64,000 nt of DNA from Nocardia jiangxiensis NBRC 101359 (lineage in GTDB: Bacteria > Actinomycetota > Actinomycetes > Mycobacteriales > Mycobacteriaceae): positions 1 to 64,000 of the forward strand of contig NZ_BAGB01000058.1 in assembly GCF_000308615.1 (NCBI RefSeq), read 5' to 3'. The translations under genes were made by a program, and so were the position numbers. The notes below the pieces were generated by a model. The model had not been told where the DNA came from and ran no database searches. It saw only the letters and a program-made list of their open reading frames with translations. Below, in pieces: positions 53,175 through 63,447 of this stretch; the stretch's first letter is position 1; each line of letters opens with the position of its first letter.

Positions 53175-54080
53175 CTATTCGCGAACGTAGTAGCGCAACG
53201 TCCCGTAAGCCGTCGCGGCGGCGAAGACGATCCCGACCGGAACGATCGTCATCGCGACCAGCAGGACGTCGTCACCGGTGATGCGCGGGAACACCTTCGA
53301 TTCGAACAGCGACCCCAGTGCCTGATCGATCACCAGCGGCCGCGCCACGAGCAACCCGATCACCGCCAGCACCGAACCGACGATCGCCGCGGCCACCGCC
53401 TCGAGCAGGAACGGCAACTGCGTATACCAGCGGCTCGCGCCGACCAGCCGCATGATGCCGACCTCCTCCCGCCGGGTGAACGCCGCGATCTGCACCATGT
53501 TCGCGATCAGCAGCACCGCCGCGAACGCCTGCAGCACCGCCAGGCCGAACGCCGCGTTGCGCAGACCGTCGAACAGGCTGACCAGGCGGTCGACCACATC
53601 CTTGTCGTTGCGCACGAACTTCACGCCGGGCCGGGCCTGGAATTTCTGCAGGATGCTCGGATACGCGCTGGCATCGGTCATCTTCACCCGCATCGAGGCA
53701 GGCAGCGGCGACTGTGCGACGTAGGCGGCCAGCTCCGGCTGATCCTTGAACGTCTTCTCCTTCGCCTCGCGGATCGCGTCCGCGCGGTTGAGGTATTGCA
53801 CCGAGACCACACCCGAGGTGTCCTTCAGGTCCGAGAGCAACGTCTTGCACGGATCCTTCGAGCAGTCCACATCGGTGGCGGACACGGCGTCGTCCAGGTA
53901 CAGCCGCACCTCGAGCCGATCCAGGAAGTACTGCTCGGTCTTGTCGGCCATCTTCACCGCGAGCAGACCGCCGCCGAGCATGGTCAGCGAGACCGCGGTG
54001 GTCAGGATCATCGCGATGGTCATCGTGACGTTGCGGCGCAGGCCGTTGAGGACCTCGCTCAGTAGGAACGCTCCGCGCAT
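53175..54080 (-). CDS. ftsX: Cell-division protein FtsX
   Basis: This 301-residue protein has one N-terminal membrane helix, a ~120-residue extracellular domain (with a Cys pair around CSKDPC) that contacts peptidoglycan hydrolases such as RipC in mycobacteria, and three further helices with the MacB-like segment FTRREEVGIMRLVGASRWYT. Together with FtsE it couples ATP hydrolysis to cell-wall cleavage. The ATG at 54080 shares a base with the ftsE TAA stop, so the two are translationally coupled. Confidence 0.96.
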   Translation of the reverse strand: MRGAFLLSEVLNGLRRNVTMTIAMILTTAVSLTMLGGGLLAVKMADKTEQYFLDRLEVRLYLDDAVSATDVDCSKDPCKTLLSDLKDTSGVVSVQYLNRADAIREAKEKTFKDQPELAAYVAQSPLPASMRVKMTDASAYPSILQKFQARPGVKFVRNDKDVVDRLVSLFDGLRNAAFGLAVLQAFAAVLLIANMVQIAAFTRREEVGIMRLVGASRWYTQLPFLLEAVAAAIVGSVLAVIGLLVARPLVIDQALGSLFESKVFPRITGDDVLLVAMTIVPVGIVFAAATAYGTLRYYVRE

Positions 54081-54769
54081 TACCGGCCCACCCCGTACAC
54101 GCCGGTCGCCTCGTCGCGGACCAGGCGGCCACGATCGAGTTCCACCACGCGCCGGCGCATCGCGTCGACGATGTGGTTGTCGTGCGTGGCCATCAACACC
54201 GTGGTGCCGACGCGGTTGATCCGTTCGAGCAGGGTCATGATGTCCTGACTGGTATCGGGGTCGAGGTTGCCGGTGGGCTCGTCGGCCAGCAGCACCAGCG
54301 GCCGGTTCACGAACGCCCGCGCGATCGCGACACGCTGCTGCTCACCGCCGGACAGCTCGCTGGGCAGCCGGTCGGCCTTACCGGACAGGCCCACCAGATC
54401 CAGCGCCTCCGGCACCGCGCGATTGATGAACTTGCGGTTCTTGCCGATCACCTCGAGCGCGAAGGCCACGTTCTGCTCCACCGTCTTCTGCTGCAGCAGC
54501 CGGAAGTCCTGGAATACGCAGCCGATCCGCTGCCGGAGCTTGGGCACCTTGCGCCCGGCCAGGCGATCCACCCGGAAGTCCGCGACGTGGACCTCGCCTT
54601 CGGTGGGACGCTCCTCCTTGAGCAGCAGCCGCATGAACGTCGACTTACCCGATCCGGACGGCCCGATGATGAACAGGAACTCGCCCTTTTCCACCTCGAC
54701 CGAAACATTGTCCAACGCGGGACGCGTCGAGGTTTTGTATGACTTGGTGACGTTCCGCAGGGTGATCAC
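54080..54769 (-). CDS. ftsE: Cell-division ATP-binding protein FtsE
   Basis: This 229-residue ABC ATPase has Walker A GPSGSGKST, the Q-loop in CVFQDFRLL, signature LSGGEQQR and Walker B LLADEPTGNLD. It forms the FtsEX complex at the division site. The GTG start (VITLRNVTKSYK) at 54769 gives the classical length; 15 more upstream codons are in frame but not homologous. It is preceded by a small membrane-protein gene. Confidence 0.97.
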   Translation of the reverse strand: MITLRNVTKSYKTSTRPALDNVSVEVEKGEFLFIIGPSGSGKSTFMRLLLKEERPTEGEVHVADFRVDRLAGRKVPKLRQRIGCVFQDFRLLQQKTVEQNVAFALEVIGKNRKFINRAVPEALDLVGLSGKADRLPSELSGGEQQRVAIARAFVNRPLVLLADEPTGNLDPDTSQDIMTLLERINRVGTTVLMATHDNHIVDAMRRRVVELDRGRLVRDEATGVYGVGR

Positions 54770-54844
54770 GAGGTGCCAGTGTAGCCAGCAATGCAAGTGC
54801 GCTCTCCGGCACACACCCGGTAATTGCCTCGTGTCACATTCGGG

Positions 54845-55003
54845 TCACTTGGTCTGTGTGGATGAAATCACCGATTTCGGAATCGTATTGGCAATCGGTG
54901 AGAACCCGCTGTGATCCGGGGTAGCGGGCTTGACGAATACGTACAAAACGAACGTGGCGACCCAGACGGCGATCAGAGCCGCGGTGGATTTACGCAGTTT
55001 CAC
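54845..55003 (-). CDS. 52-residue single-helix membrane protein between mscS and ftsE
   Basis: This short gene starts with GTG at 55003 inside the end of the mscS gene (14-bp overlap), behind a GGGAGGG ribosome site with 5-base spacing. It encodes VKLRKSTAALIAVWVATFVL and 32 more residues: a basic start, one membrane helix and a short extracytoplasmic tail ending in Lys. In mycobacteria a small membrane-protein gene (Rv3103c, as I recall) lies at the same place, though it is larger. Conservation of position suggests a role near FtsEX or MscS. Confidence 0.6.
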   Translation of the reverse strand: MKLRKSTAALIAVWVATFVLYVFVKPATPDHSGFSPIANTIPKSVISSTQTK

Positions 55004-55850
55004 TCATGCCCTCCCGGCGTAACGCCGCGGCCACCCGTACCCTGAGCTCGCGGCCGACTTCGAACTGTTTGCCCGGCAGCGTGCGGGCAACCATGCGGAT
55101 GTTCATCTGGTCGACGGTGAGGTCCTCGAGTCCCATCACCGTGGGCTCGTCCAGCAGGAGCGATTTCAGTTTCCGATCGGCGAACGCCTTCGCGCCGACA
55201 TCGTGCAGGATCTCGTTGACCTTGGTGATGTCGGAGGTCGCCGGAACGGGCACGTCGATCGCCGCGCGCGCCCAATCCTTGGACAGGTTCGTGACTTTCA
55301 CGATCTGTCCGTTGGGCACCGTGATCACCTCACCGTCCGGATTGCGCAACGTGGTGATCCGCAACGTGATGTCCTCGACGGTCCCTTCGGCAGGGTAGGT
55401 CTGCCCGGTGACCGCGATACTCACCACATCGCCGAATCCGTACTGCCGCTCGGTGATCAGGAAGAATCCGGCCAGCAGATCCTGCACGATGCGTTGCGCG
55501 CCGAAACCGAGCGCGGCACCGATCACCGCCGCCGGGGCCACCAGGCCGCCGAGCGGAAAGCCCAAGCGCTGCAGCACTTCCAGCGCGACCAGGAAGTAGA
55601 CGATGGACAGCAGCACCCAGGTGACCACCTGCGCCAGCGCGTGCCGGTGCTTGGCCGCTTCGGAGCGGACCAGCGAATCACTGCCCTGGAAGCCCGCATC
55701 GATCCGGCGGATGATCCGATCCCGGACGAACTGGGCGAACCGGCTGAACAGCATCGCGCCGATCACGAACAGCACGATCTCCAGGCCACCCGAGCGCGCC
55801 CATGCGCCGACCCCGGCCAGGGTCGAGCCGTCGGCGAGATTCGCGGTCAT
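54990..55850 (-). CDS. MscS-family mechanosensitive channel
   Basis: This 286-residue channel has three N-terminal helices, the Gly/Ala-rich pore region LVAPAAVIGAALGFGAQRIV, QDLLAGFFLITERQYGFGDV in the beta domain and VPNGQIVKVTNLSKDWARAA. It corresponds by position to the membrane protein next to prfB in mycobacteria. The ATG at 55850 follows GAGGTGAGGGG. Downstream it overlaps a small membrane-protein gene. Confidence 0.9.
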   Translation of the reverse strand: MTANLADGSTLAGVGAWARSGGLEIVLFVIGAMLFSRFAQFVRDRIIRRIDAGFQGSDSLVRSEAAKHRHALAQVVTWVLLSIVYFLVALEVLQRLGFPLGGLVAPAAVIGAALGFGAQRIVQDLLAGFFLITERQYGFGDVVSIAVTGQTYPAEGTVEDITLRITTLRNPDGEVITVPNGQIVKVTNLSKDWARAAIDVPVPATSDITKVNEILHDVGAKAFADRKLKSLLLDEPTVMGLEDLTVDQMNIRMVARTLPGKQFEVGRELRVRVAAALRREGMSETA

Positions 55851-55998
55851 CCCCTCACCTCTGCCGACCTCGGCCCACACCCGTCAGAATCTGCCATGCT
55901 GCCACCCGAACACACGTCCAACAGGTTACTACGGCGCTCGCGTCGTTCGAAACGTCGTGATTGTGCCGTGATTGGCCTGATCCCGAGCAAACCCCGGA

Positions 55999-57117
<1,119 letters not shown>

Positions 57118-57408
57118 GATGTCCCAATCTACCGTCCGCGCTCGGCACGATGAAATACGACGTCGGCGGGGCTGTGCCGGGCGCGGCCCGCGCGGTGCGC
57201 GCCGATCGGATCGGCGGACCGGGAGCGTGCCGGATCTGCCGCGCCGACAGCGCATTCCGGATTCGGGGGCAGTCTCGCTGAGCGGGATCGAATCGTCTGC
57301 GGCGCTTGTAGCCTCGCAGGGTGAAGGGCGTAAGCACCGTCGACGAGGAGGTTGTATGAGAGCGATCGGCACGGCCGCGCAGGGGTCCGGCAGCAGTGAG
57401 GTGCAGTC

Positions 57409-58218
57409 GTGAGCGTCCTCGCGGTCACCGGCAGCGCGTCGGGAATCGGCGCGGCGGTGGTCGCGCATCTGGAGAAGGCCGGACATCGCGTGATCGGCGT
57501 GGATCTGCACGACGCCGACGTCACCGCGGATCTGTCCACCGCCGACGGCCGCGCCCACGCGATCGCCGAGATCACCCGTCTGAGCGAGGGCACTCTCGAC
57601 GGCTTCCTGCCCTTCGCCGGTGTCGCCGCCGCCACCGGGCGACCCGGGGATCTGGTCGTCTCGGTCAACTACTTCGGGGCCATCACCGTACTCGAGGGCG
57701 TGCTGCCGCTGCTGCGCAACTCCGACTCGGCCTCGGTGGTCCTGGTGTCCTCCAATTCCACGACGACGCAACCGAATTGGCCGGTCGATCTGGCCGAGGC
57801 CTGCCTGGCCGGCGAAGAGGATCGCGCGCGGGAGATCGCGAACTCCTTCGGTGAATGGGGTGCGATCCAGGCGTATCCGGCCACCAAGGCCGCCCTGGCC
57901 TGGTACGCGCGGACGCGGTCGGCGGATCTGATCAAGGACGGTATCCGCATCAACGCCATCGCCCCGGGCATCATCGACACCCCGATGACCCAGGAGGGCA
58001 CCACCGATCCGCTGGTCGGCGAGGGAATGAAGGGCTTCCTGGGCGCGACCCCGATCGGCCGGGCCGGACGGCCGGAGGAGATCGCCGAACTGGCCGGATT
58101 CCTGATCTCGGATCGGGCCTCCTTCTTCGTCGGCTCGGTGATCTTCTGCGACGGCGGCATCGACGCGGCGTTCCGCGGTAAGGACTGGCCTGCGGTGTGG
58201 AGCTTCGAGCAGTCCTGA
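57409..58218 (+). CDS. SDR family oxidoreductase, 3-alpha-hydroxysteroid dehydrogenase-like
   Basis: This 269-residue protein has TGSASGIG (residues 7-14), a classical YxxxK as Tyr156 and Lys160, and a short insertion before the active site (AEACLAGEEDRAREIANSFG) characteristic of 3-alpha-hydroxysteroid dehydrogenase/carbonyl reductase-like SDRs. A GTG start with GAGGTG upstream is used. It diverges from prfB and lies 23 bp before hisN. Confidence 0.88.
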   Translation: MSVLAVTGSASGIGAAVVAHLEKAGHRVIGVDLHDADVTADLSTADGRAHAIAEITRLSEGTLDGFLPFAGVAAATGRPGDLVVSVNYFGAITVLEGVLPLLRNSDSASVVLVSSNSTTTQPNWPVDLAEACLAGEEDRAREIANSFGEWGAIQAYPATKAALAWYARTRSADLIKDGIRINAIAPGIIDTPMTQEGTTDPLVGEGMKGFLGATPIGRAGRPEEIAELAGFLISDRASFFVGSVIFCDGGIDAAFRGKDWPAVWSFEQS

Positions 58219-58241
58219 GCGTCCCCGGTAATCTTCAGGCC

Positions 58242-59027
58242 GTGACCGACCACACCGCCGACCTCGACCTCGCCCTGCGTCTGGCCGAGGAGGCCGACAC
58301 GATCACCCGCGACCGGTTCGGGGCGCTGGATCTGCGGGTCGACAGCAAACCCGATCTGACGCCGGTCTCCGACGCCGACCTGGCCGTGGAGAAGGCGCTG
58401 CGGGCGACGCTGGGCCGGTACTGCCCGCAGGACGCGGTGCTGGGCGAGGAATTCGGCGGCAATGCCGAGTTCTCCGGCCGGCAGTGGGTGATCGACCCGA
58501 TCGACGGCACGAAGAATTTCGTGCGCGGCGTTCCGGTGTGGGCGACCTTGATCGCGCTGCTGCAGGACGGTGTTCCGGTGGTGGGCGTGATCAGCGCGCC
58601 CGCGCTGTTCCGGCGCTGGTGGGCGGCCACCGGTTCCGGAGCCTGGACGAGCGTGATCGGCGCTGAGCCCGAACCGATCTCGGTGTCCGCGGTCGCCGAA
58701 CTGGGCTCGGCGAGCCTGGCCATCTCGAGCCTGTCCGGCTGGCGCGATCTGGGCCTGCGCGAACAGCTCGTCGGCCTCACCGACGAGGTCTGGCGGACCC
58801 GCGGCTACGGCGACTTCTACAGCTACTGCCTGCTCGCCGAGGGTGCGGTCGACATCGCCACCGAACCCGAGGTCTCGCTGTGGGATCTGGCCCCGCTGGA
58901 TGTGCTCGTCCGGGAGGCCGGTGGTTCGTTCACGGCGTTGAACGGCACTCCGGGCCCGCACGGCGGCAGCGCCGTGGCGACCAACGGGCTGCTGCACGAA
59001 CAGGTTCTCGCCCGTCTGGAGAAGTGA
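58242..59027 (+). CDS. hisN: Histidinol-phosphatase HisN (inositol monophosphatase fold)
   Basis: This 261-residue metal-dependent phosphatase shows the family's metal site: Glu69-Glu70 in LGEEFGG, Asp85 and Asp88 in IDPIDGTKNF, and the C-terminal WDLAPLDVLVREAGG. In actinomycetes the HisN-type member removes phosphate from histidinol phosphate in histidine synthesis. The GTG at 58242 is used. In mycobacteria the orthologous gene lies close to fadE24-fadE23, as it does here. A general inositol-phosphatase role cannot be excluded. Confidence 0.85.
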   Translation: MTDHTADLDLALRLAEEADTITRDRFGALDLRVDSKPDLTPVSDADLAVEKALRATLGRYCPQDAVLGEEFGGNAEFSGRQWVIDPIDGTKNFVRGVPVWATLIALLQDGVPVVGVISAPALFRRWWAATGSGAWTSVIGAEPEPISVSAVAELGSASLAISSLSGWRDLGLREQLVGLTDEVWRTRGYGDFYSYCLLAEGAVDIATEPEVSLWDLAPLDVLVREAGGSFTALNGTPGPHGGSAVATNGLLHEQVLARLEK

Positions 59028-59159
59028 GCAATTTCCCGGAAATTCGCTCGATTAAGCGAACGCTCGAAATAATTCACAAATATTCGCGTTGCAGGAAAAT
59101 TCCCATGTTGACGTAAATCAATATTGACCGAGCCGATCATCGGCCGGACAGTGGTGGGC

Positions 59160-60341
59160 ATGACGAACTCCAGCGAAATGACATCTGGCCGCGCGGACGG
59201 TCGCGATACTTTCATCGAAGTTCCGCGCGGACTGAAGAATGTCATCGTCACTGAAACCACCCTGGGCGACGTACAGGGCAGTGCCGGTTTCTATCATTAT
59301 CGACAGTATTCGGCGATCGAATTGGCACAGCAATGCTCGTTCGACGATGTCTGGTTTCTCTTCGTGCACGGCCGCCTGCCCGATGCGGCGGAACTCGAGG
59401 GTTTTCGCGCCGAGATCGCCACATTGCGGGAGATCCCGGCCGACGTCGCGGCCGTCCTGCCCGCGATCGCGACGACGGGTCCGAAGTTCGCCCCGCTGAG
59501 CGGCCTGTCCGCGGCATTGTCACTGGTAGCCGTCGCCGCGGACCTGCCGCCGGTCTACGACGCCGACCCCGCGCTGCGGCGGCACAGCGCACTCGTGGTC
59601 AGCGCGGTGTCGCCGACCATCCTGGCCGCACTGTATCGCCTCCGGCAGGGCGCCGACCCGATCGCGCCGCGAAAGGATCTGACCTCGGCCGAGAATTGGC
59701 TCTATATGATTTCCGGCGAAATTCCGACCCCTGCGACCGCGGCGGCGATCGAGAAATATCTCATTTCCACGGTGGATCACGGATTCAACGCCTCGACATT
59801 CGCCGCGCGCGTGGCGACTTCGACCGGCGCGAATGTGGCTGCGGCGGTAGTGGCCGCGATCGGCGCGTTCTCCGGACCGCTGCACGGCGGCGCGCCGGAT
59901 CGCGCGCTGGAATTACTGGACGAGATCGGCAGTCCCGAGGCGATCGACGACTGGGTGCGCGGGCGCATCCTCGCGGGTGAGCGGATCATGGGTTTCGGGC
60001 ACGCGGTCTATCGGACCGAGGATCCCCGCGCCCGCATGCTGCGCGAGATCGCCCGGAGTATGGGTGGCGATCTGGTCGAGTTCGCCACCACCGCCGAACG
60101 CCGCGTGCTGGACCTGCTGGCCGAGCTCAAACCCGGGCGAACCCTGCCGGTGAACGTCGAGTACTACGCGGGCGTGGTGATGGAGTTGTGCGGGGTTCCG
60201 CGCTCGATGTTCACGCCCACATTCGCGACCAGCCGCGTGGTGGGCTGGTGCGCCAACATCCTCGAGCAGGCCGAGGATCCGCGGATCATCCGGCCCTCGG
60301 CCCGCTATGTCGGGCCGCCCGCGCCGCAACCGATCCCCTAG
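59160..60341 (+). CDS. Citrate synthase family protein
   Basis: This 393-residue protein has the citrate synthase catalytic residues in context: DHGFNASTFAARV, SGPLHGGAPDRALELLDEIG with the His, and MGFGHAVYRTEDPRARML. It condenses oxaloacetate and acetyl-CoA, or acts as a 2-methylcitrate synthase-type enzyme. The ATG at 59160 is the preferred start; a TTG at 59124 is possible. The AT-rich 59028-59159 region upstream, with ATTTCCCGGAAAT and CGCTCGATTAAGCGAACGC symmetries, looks like its promoter. Confidence 0.9.
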   Translation: MTNSSEMTSGRADGRDTFIEVPRGLKNVIVTETTLGDVQGSAGFYHYRQYSAIELAQQCSFDDVWFLFVHGRLPDAAELEGFRAEIATLREIPADVAAVLPAIATTGPKFAPLSGLSAALSLVAVAADLPPVYDADPALRRHSALVVSAVSPTILAALYRLRQGADPIAPRKDLTSAENWLYMISGEIPTPATAAAIEKYLISTVDHGFNASTFAARVATSTGANVAAAVVAAIGAFSGPLHGGAPDRALELLDEIGSPEAIDDWVRGRILAGERIMGFGHAVYRTEDPRARMLREIARSMGGDLVEFATTAERRVLDLLAELKPGRTLPVNVEYYAGVVMELCGVPRSMFTPTFATSRVVGWCANILEQAEDPRIIRPSARYVGPPAPQPIP

Positions 60342-60357
60342 CCGATCCGAGCCGGGT

Positions 60358-60397
60358 CCCGTCGCGAGCACGGAAGTTGCCGGGCGGTCGCGACGGG
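60358..60397 (+). terminator. Hairpin after the citrate synthase gene
   Basis: CCCGTCGCGA (60358-60367) and TCGCGACGGG (60388-60397) are perfect 10-bp complements with a 20-base loop, 17 bp past the stop codon. No T run follows, so termination strength is uncertain. Confidence 0.55.
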
Positions 60398-60534
60398 GCC
60401 GGTCCCGGCCGGTCGGATTGTTCATCGCACCCGCGCTGTGGGTACGCACCGGCAGGGACATCACCCGCGCAACCGGTCCGGACCGGGGCGTTGTGGTCGA
60501 GATCGCGGTGTGTGTGCTCCCGGTTGGCGGCGTT

Positions 60535-60571
60535 CTTACTCTGGAGTAAGATAGACTTACTCTCAAGTAAG
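60535..60571. promoter_or_regulatory. Two TTACTN4AGTAA operators upstream of fadE24
   Basis: CTTACTCTGGAGTAAG (60535-60550) and CTTACTCTCAAGTAAG (60556-60571) are 16-bp palindromes 21 bp apart (two helical turns). They lie 49-85 bp before the fadE24 start. This spacing and symmetry suit two TetR-family dimers, and the motif class is found near fatty-acid catabolism genes in related bacteria. The regulator is not encoded in this window. Confidence 0.8.
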
Positions 60572-60619
60572 AAGCTGGGACCACCCGATCACCCCCACAC
60601 CCCGAGAAGACTGGTGATT

Positions 60620-62005
60620 ATGAGCACTCGAGACACCGCAACGAAGCGACGTCCGGATTCCGCCGTCGGGCTGAACCCGGTCAAGCGCGACTGGATGGGC
60701 GCGGCCATGCGAGTCATGACGACCATCACGGGCTCGGAGCTGGCTGAGAAGTACAACCTGCGCAAGCCCATCGAACGATGGACCTACGAGAGCACCAAGA
60801 CCGGCTTCCGCACCCTCGGCGCGGCCACCCGCGCATTCGGCAAGGTGTCGGGCGGCGGTAAGCCGAAGCGGCTGCCCGCCAACGAATCCCGCGGCAAGGA
60901 CTACTTCGACCTCACCCCGTCCGACGAGCAGCAGATGATCGTCGAGACGGTGCGCGACTTCGCCGGAGAGATCCTGCGCCCGGCCGCCCACGAGGCCGAC
61001 TCCGCCACCGCGGCCCCGCGCGATCTGCTCGAGCGCGCCGCCGAGCTGGGCATCACGCTGATCAACGTGCCCGAGGAGCTCGAAGGCGCGGCCACCGAGC
61101 GCGGCGCGGTCACCAATTCCCTTGTCGCCGAGGCGCTCGCGTACGGCGATATGGGTCTGGCGCTGCCGATCCTGGCCCCGTCGGGCGTCGCGGTCGCGCT
61201 GTCCCAGTGGGGCACCGACGCTCAACAGAAGACCTATCTGGGCGCGTTCACCGGTGAGAACGTCCCGCAGTCCTCGGTCGTGATCAGCGAGCCGCGTCCG
61301 CTGTTCGATCCGTTCGCGTTGTCCACCAAGGCAACTCGCTCGCCCAGCGGCTACCGGCTCAACGGCGTCAAGAGCCTCGTCCCGGCAGCCGCCGATGCCG
61401 AGCTGTTCATCGTCGGCGCCGAACTCGACGGCCGCCCAGCGCTTTTCGTCGTCGAATCGGACACCCCCGGCCTGGTGATCGAGGCCGATCCGAGCATGGG
61501 TCTGCGGGCCGCGGGCCTGGGCCGGTTGATCCTGGACAACGTCCCGGTCGCCACCGACGCACTGCTGGGCGACGGCGATGCCGCGCAGCACGCCGAGGAC
61601 TACGCCGACGCGGTGCGTCTGGCCCGGCTGGGCTGGGCCTCGCTGGCGGCCGGCACCGCCGGAGCCGTCCTGGACTACGTCAAGCCCTATGTGAAGGAGC
61701 GCGAGGCATTCGGCGAGCCGATCGCGCATCGCCAGGCCGTGGCCTTCATGGTCGCCAATATCGCCATCGAGCTGGACAGCATCCGTCTGGTCACCCTGCG
61801 TGGCGCATCCCGCGCGGAGCAGGGCCTGTCCTTCGCCCGCGAGGCCGCCCTGGCCAAGAAGCTGGCCACCGACAAAGGTATGCAGATCGGCCTGGACGGT
61901 GTGCAGCTGCTCGGCGGCCACGGGTACACCAAGGAGCACCCCGTCGAGCGCTGGTACCGCGATCTGCGCGCCATCGGCATCGCCGAGGGCCTGATTCTGG
62001 TCTGA
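60620..62005 (+). CDS. fadE24: Acyl-CoA dehydrogenase FadE24
   Basis: This 461-residue protein has the acyl-CoA dehydrogenase fold with an N-terminal extension of ~95 residues before the first helical domain, as in mycobacterial FadE24. LTPSDEQQMIVETVRDFAGE, the PEELEGAATERGAVTNSL region and the C-terminal LGGHGYTKEHPVERWYRD are clear. It carries out the first beta-oxidation step on an unidentified acyl-CoA. Proteins of this pair may act as a complex with FadE23, which follows after 71 bp. Confidence 0.92.
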   Translation: MSTRDTATKRRPDSAVGLNPVKRDWMGAAMRVMTTITGSELAEKYNLRKPIERWTYESTKTGFRTLGAATRAFGKVSGGGKPKRLPANESRGKDYFDLTPSDEQQMIVETVRDFAGEILRPAAHEADSATAAPRDLLERAAELGITLINVPEELEGAATERGAVTNSLVAEALAYGDMGLALPILAPSGVAVALSQWGTDAQQKTYLGAFTGENVPQSSVVISEPRPLFDPFALSTKATRSPSGYRLNGVKSLVPAAADAELFIVGAELDGRPALFVVESDTPGLVIEADPSMGLRAAGLGRLILDNVPVATDALLGDGDAAQHAEDYADAVRLARLGWASLAAGTAGAVLDYVKPYVKEREAFGEPIAHRQAVAFMVANIAIELDSIRLVTLRGASRAEQGLSFAREAALAKKLATDKGMQIGLDGVQLLGGHGYTKEHPVERWYRDLRAIGIAEGLILV

Positions 62006-62076
62006 CGAGCCCCCGAATCCCACCGGTGTCGCGCGGGTAGTCCCGCGACCCCCATCCCCTTGATGGAGCCGAATCC

Positions 62077-63318
62077 ATGATCAACCTCGAACTGCCCAAG
62101 AAGCTGCGGGCCAGCGCCAATCAGGCCCACCAGGTCGCGGCGGAGATCTTCCGCCCGGCCTCGCGCAAATACGATCTCGCCGAACACGAGTACCCGGTCG
62201 AGCTGGACACCATGGCCGCCATGGTGGAGGGCCTGGCCGACTCCGGCACGCAGGACATCTCCGGCGCGACCGGTGGCCGCAAGTCGGAGACCAAGGCGGA
62301 CGGCGAGGCCGACTCGCACGCCACCGAGCTGCTCGGAAACTCCAACGGCGGCAATATGTCCGCACTGCTCAACGCCCTCGAAACCTCCTGGGGCGATGTG
62401 GGCCTGATGCTCTCGATCCCCTATCAGGGCCTGGGTAACGCCGCCATCGCCGCGGTCGCCACCGACGAGCAGCTCGAGCGCTTCGGCAAGGTGTGGGCCG
62501 CGATGGCCATCACCGAACCCTCGTTCGGGTCCGACTCGGCCGCGGTGACCACCACCGCCACCCTCGACGGTGACGAGTGGGTGCTCAACGGCACCAAGAT
62601 CTTCGTCACCGCCGGTTCGCGCGCCACCCACATCGTGGTGTGGGCCTCGGTCGACCGCAGCAAGGGTCGCGCGGCCATCAAATCCTTCGTGGTGCCGCAG
62701 GGCGCACCGGGACTCACCGTGGCCCGGCTCGAGCACAAGCTCGGCATCAAGGCGTCCGACACCGCCGAACTGCGGCTCGAGGACTGCCGGATTCCGAAGG
62801 ACAACATCCTCGGCAGCCCGGAAGTCAACGTGGAGAAGGGTTTTGCCGGGGTCATGCAGACCTTCGACAACACCCGCCCGCTGGTCGCCGCGATGGCCAT
62901 CGGCGTCGGCCGCGCCGCGCTCGAGGAACTGCGCACCATCCTGACCGAGGCCGGTGTGGAGATCTCCTACGACACCCCCGCGATGAACCAGCACGCCGCC
63001 GCCGCGGAATTCCTTCGGCTGGAAGCCGATTGGGAGGCCGCCTACCTGCTGGCACTGCGCGCGGGCTGGATGGCCGACAACAAGAAGCCCAACTCGCTCG
63101 AGGCCTCCATGTCCAAGGCCAAGGCGGGCCGGATGGGCACCGACGTCACCCTCAAGGCGGTCGAACTGGCCGGCGCCCTGGGCTATTCGCAGCGCACCCT
63201 CCTGGAGAAGTGGAGCCGCGACTCGAAGATTCTCGATATCTTCGAAGGCACCCAACAGATCCAGCAGCTCATCGTCGCCCGCCGCGTCCTGGAACTGAAC
63301 AGCACCGAGCTGAAATAG
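62077..63318 (+). CDS. fadE23: Acyl-CoA dehydrogenase FadE23
   Basis: This 413-residue acyl-CoA dehydrogenase has ITEPSFGSDSAAVTTTATLD, WVLNGTKIFVTAGSRATHIV and the C-terminal DIFEGTQQIQQLIVARRVLE, with a Glu in the usual C-terminal catalytic region. It is the partner of FadE24, in the same order as in mycobacteria. Both are probably repressed by the regulator of the palindromes at 60535. A strong terminator follows. Confidence 0.92.
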   Translation: MINLELPKKLRASANQAHQVAAEIFRPASRKYDLAEHEYPVELDTMAAMVEGLADSGTQDISGATGGRKSETKADGEADSHATELLGNSNGGNMSALLNALETSWGDVGLMLSIPYQGLGNAAIAAVATDEQLERFGKVWAAMAITEPSFGSDSAAVTTTATLDGDEWVLNGTKIFVTAGSRATHIVVWASVDRSKGRAAIKSFVVPQGAPGLTVARLEHKLGIKASDTAELRLEDCRIPKDNILGSPEVNVEKGFAGVMQTFDNTRPLVAAMAIGVGRAALEELRTILTEAGVEISYDTPAMNQHAAAAEFLRLEADWEAAYLLALRAGWMADNKKPNSLEASMSKAKAGRMGTDVTLKAVELAGALGYSQRTLLEKWSRDSKILDIFEGTQQIQQLIVARRVLELNSTELK

Positions 63319-63335
63319 GCTGTCGCACAACGAGG

Positions 63336-63374
63336 AACCGGCGCGTGGTCTTTCGTGACCCGCGCCGGTTCTTT
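63336..63374 (+). terminator. Rho-independent terminator of fadE24-fadE23
   Basis: AACCGGCGCG (63336-63345) pairs with CGCGCCGGTT (63361-63370), extended by GGTC/GACC in the loop after one bulged T, and CTTTC follows. It is the strongest terminator-like element in the window and ends the fadE operon 18 bp past the stop. Confidence 0.9.
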
Positions 63375-63447
63375 CGCTGCGGAGTAGTTGCGCCGGTCAT
63401 GATGCGTTCTCGGCCAACAGAATTCAGCGACCGATGCGGTAGCCGAG

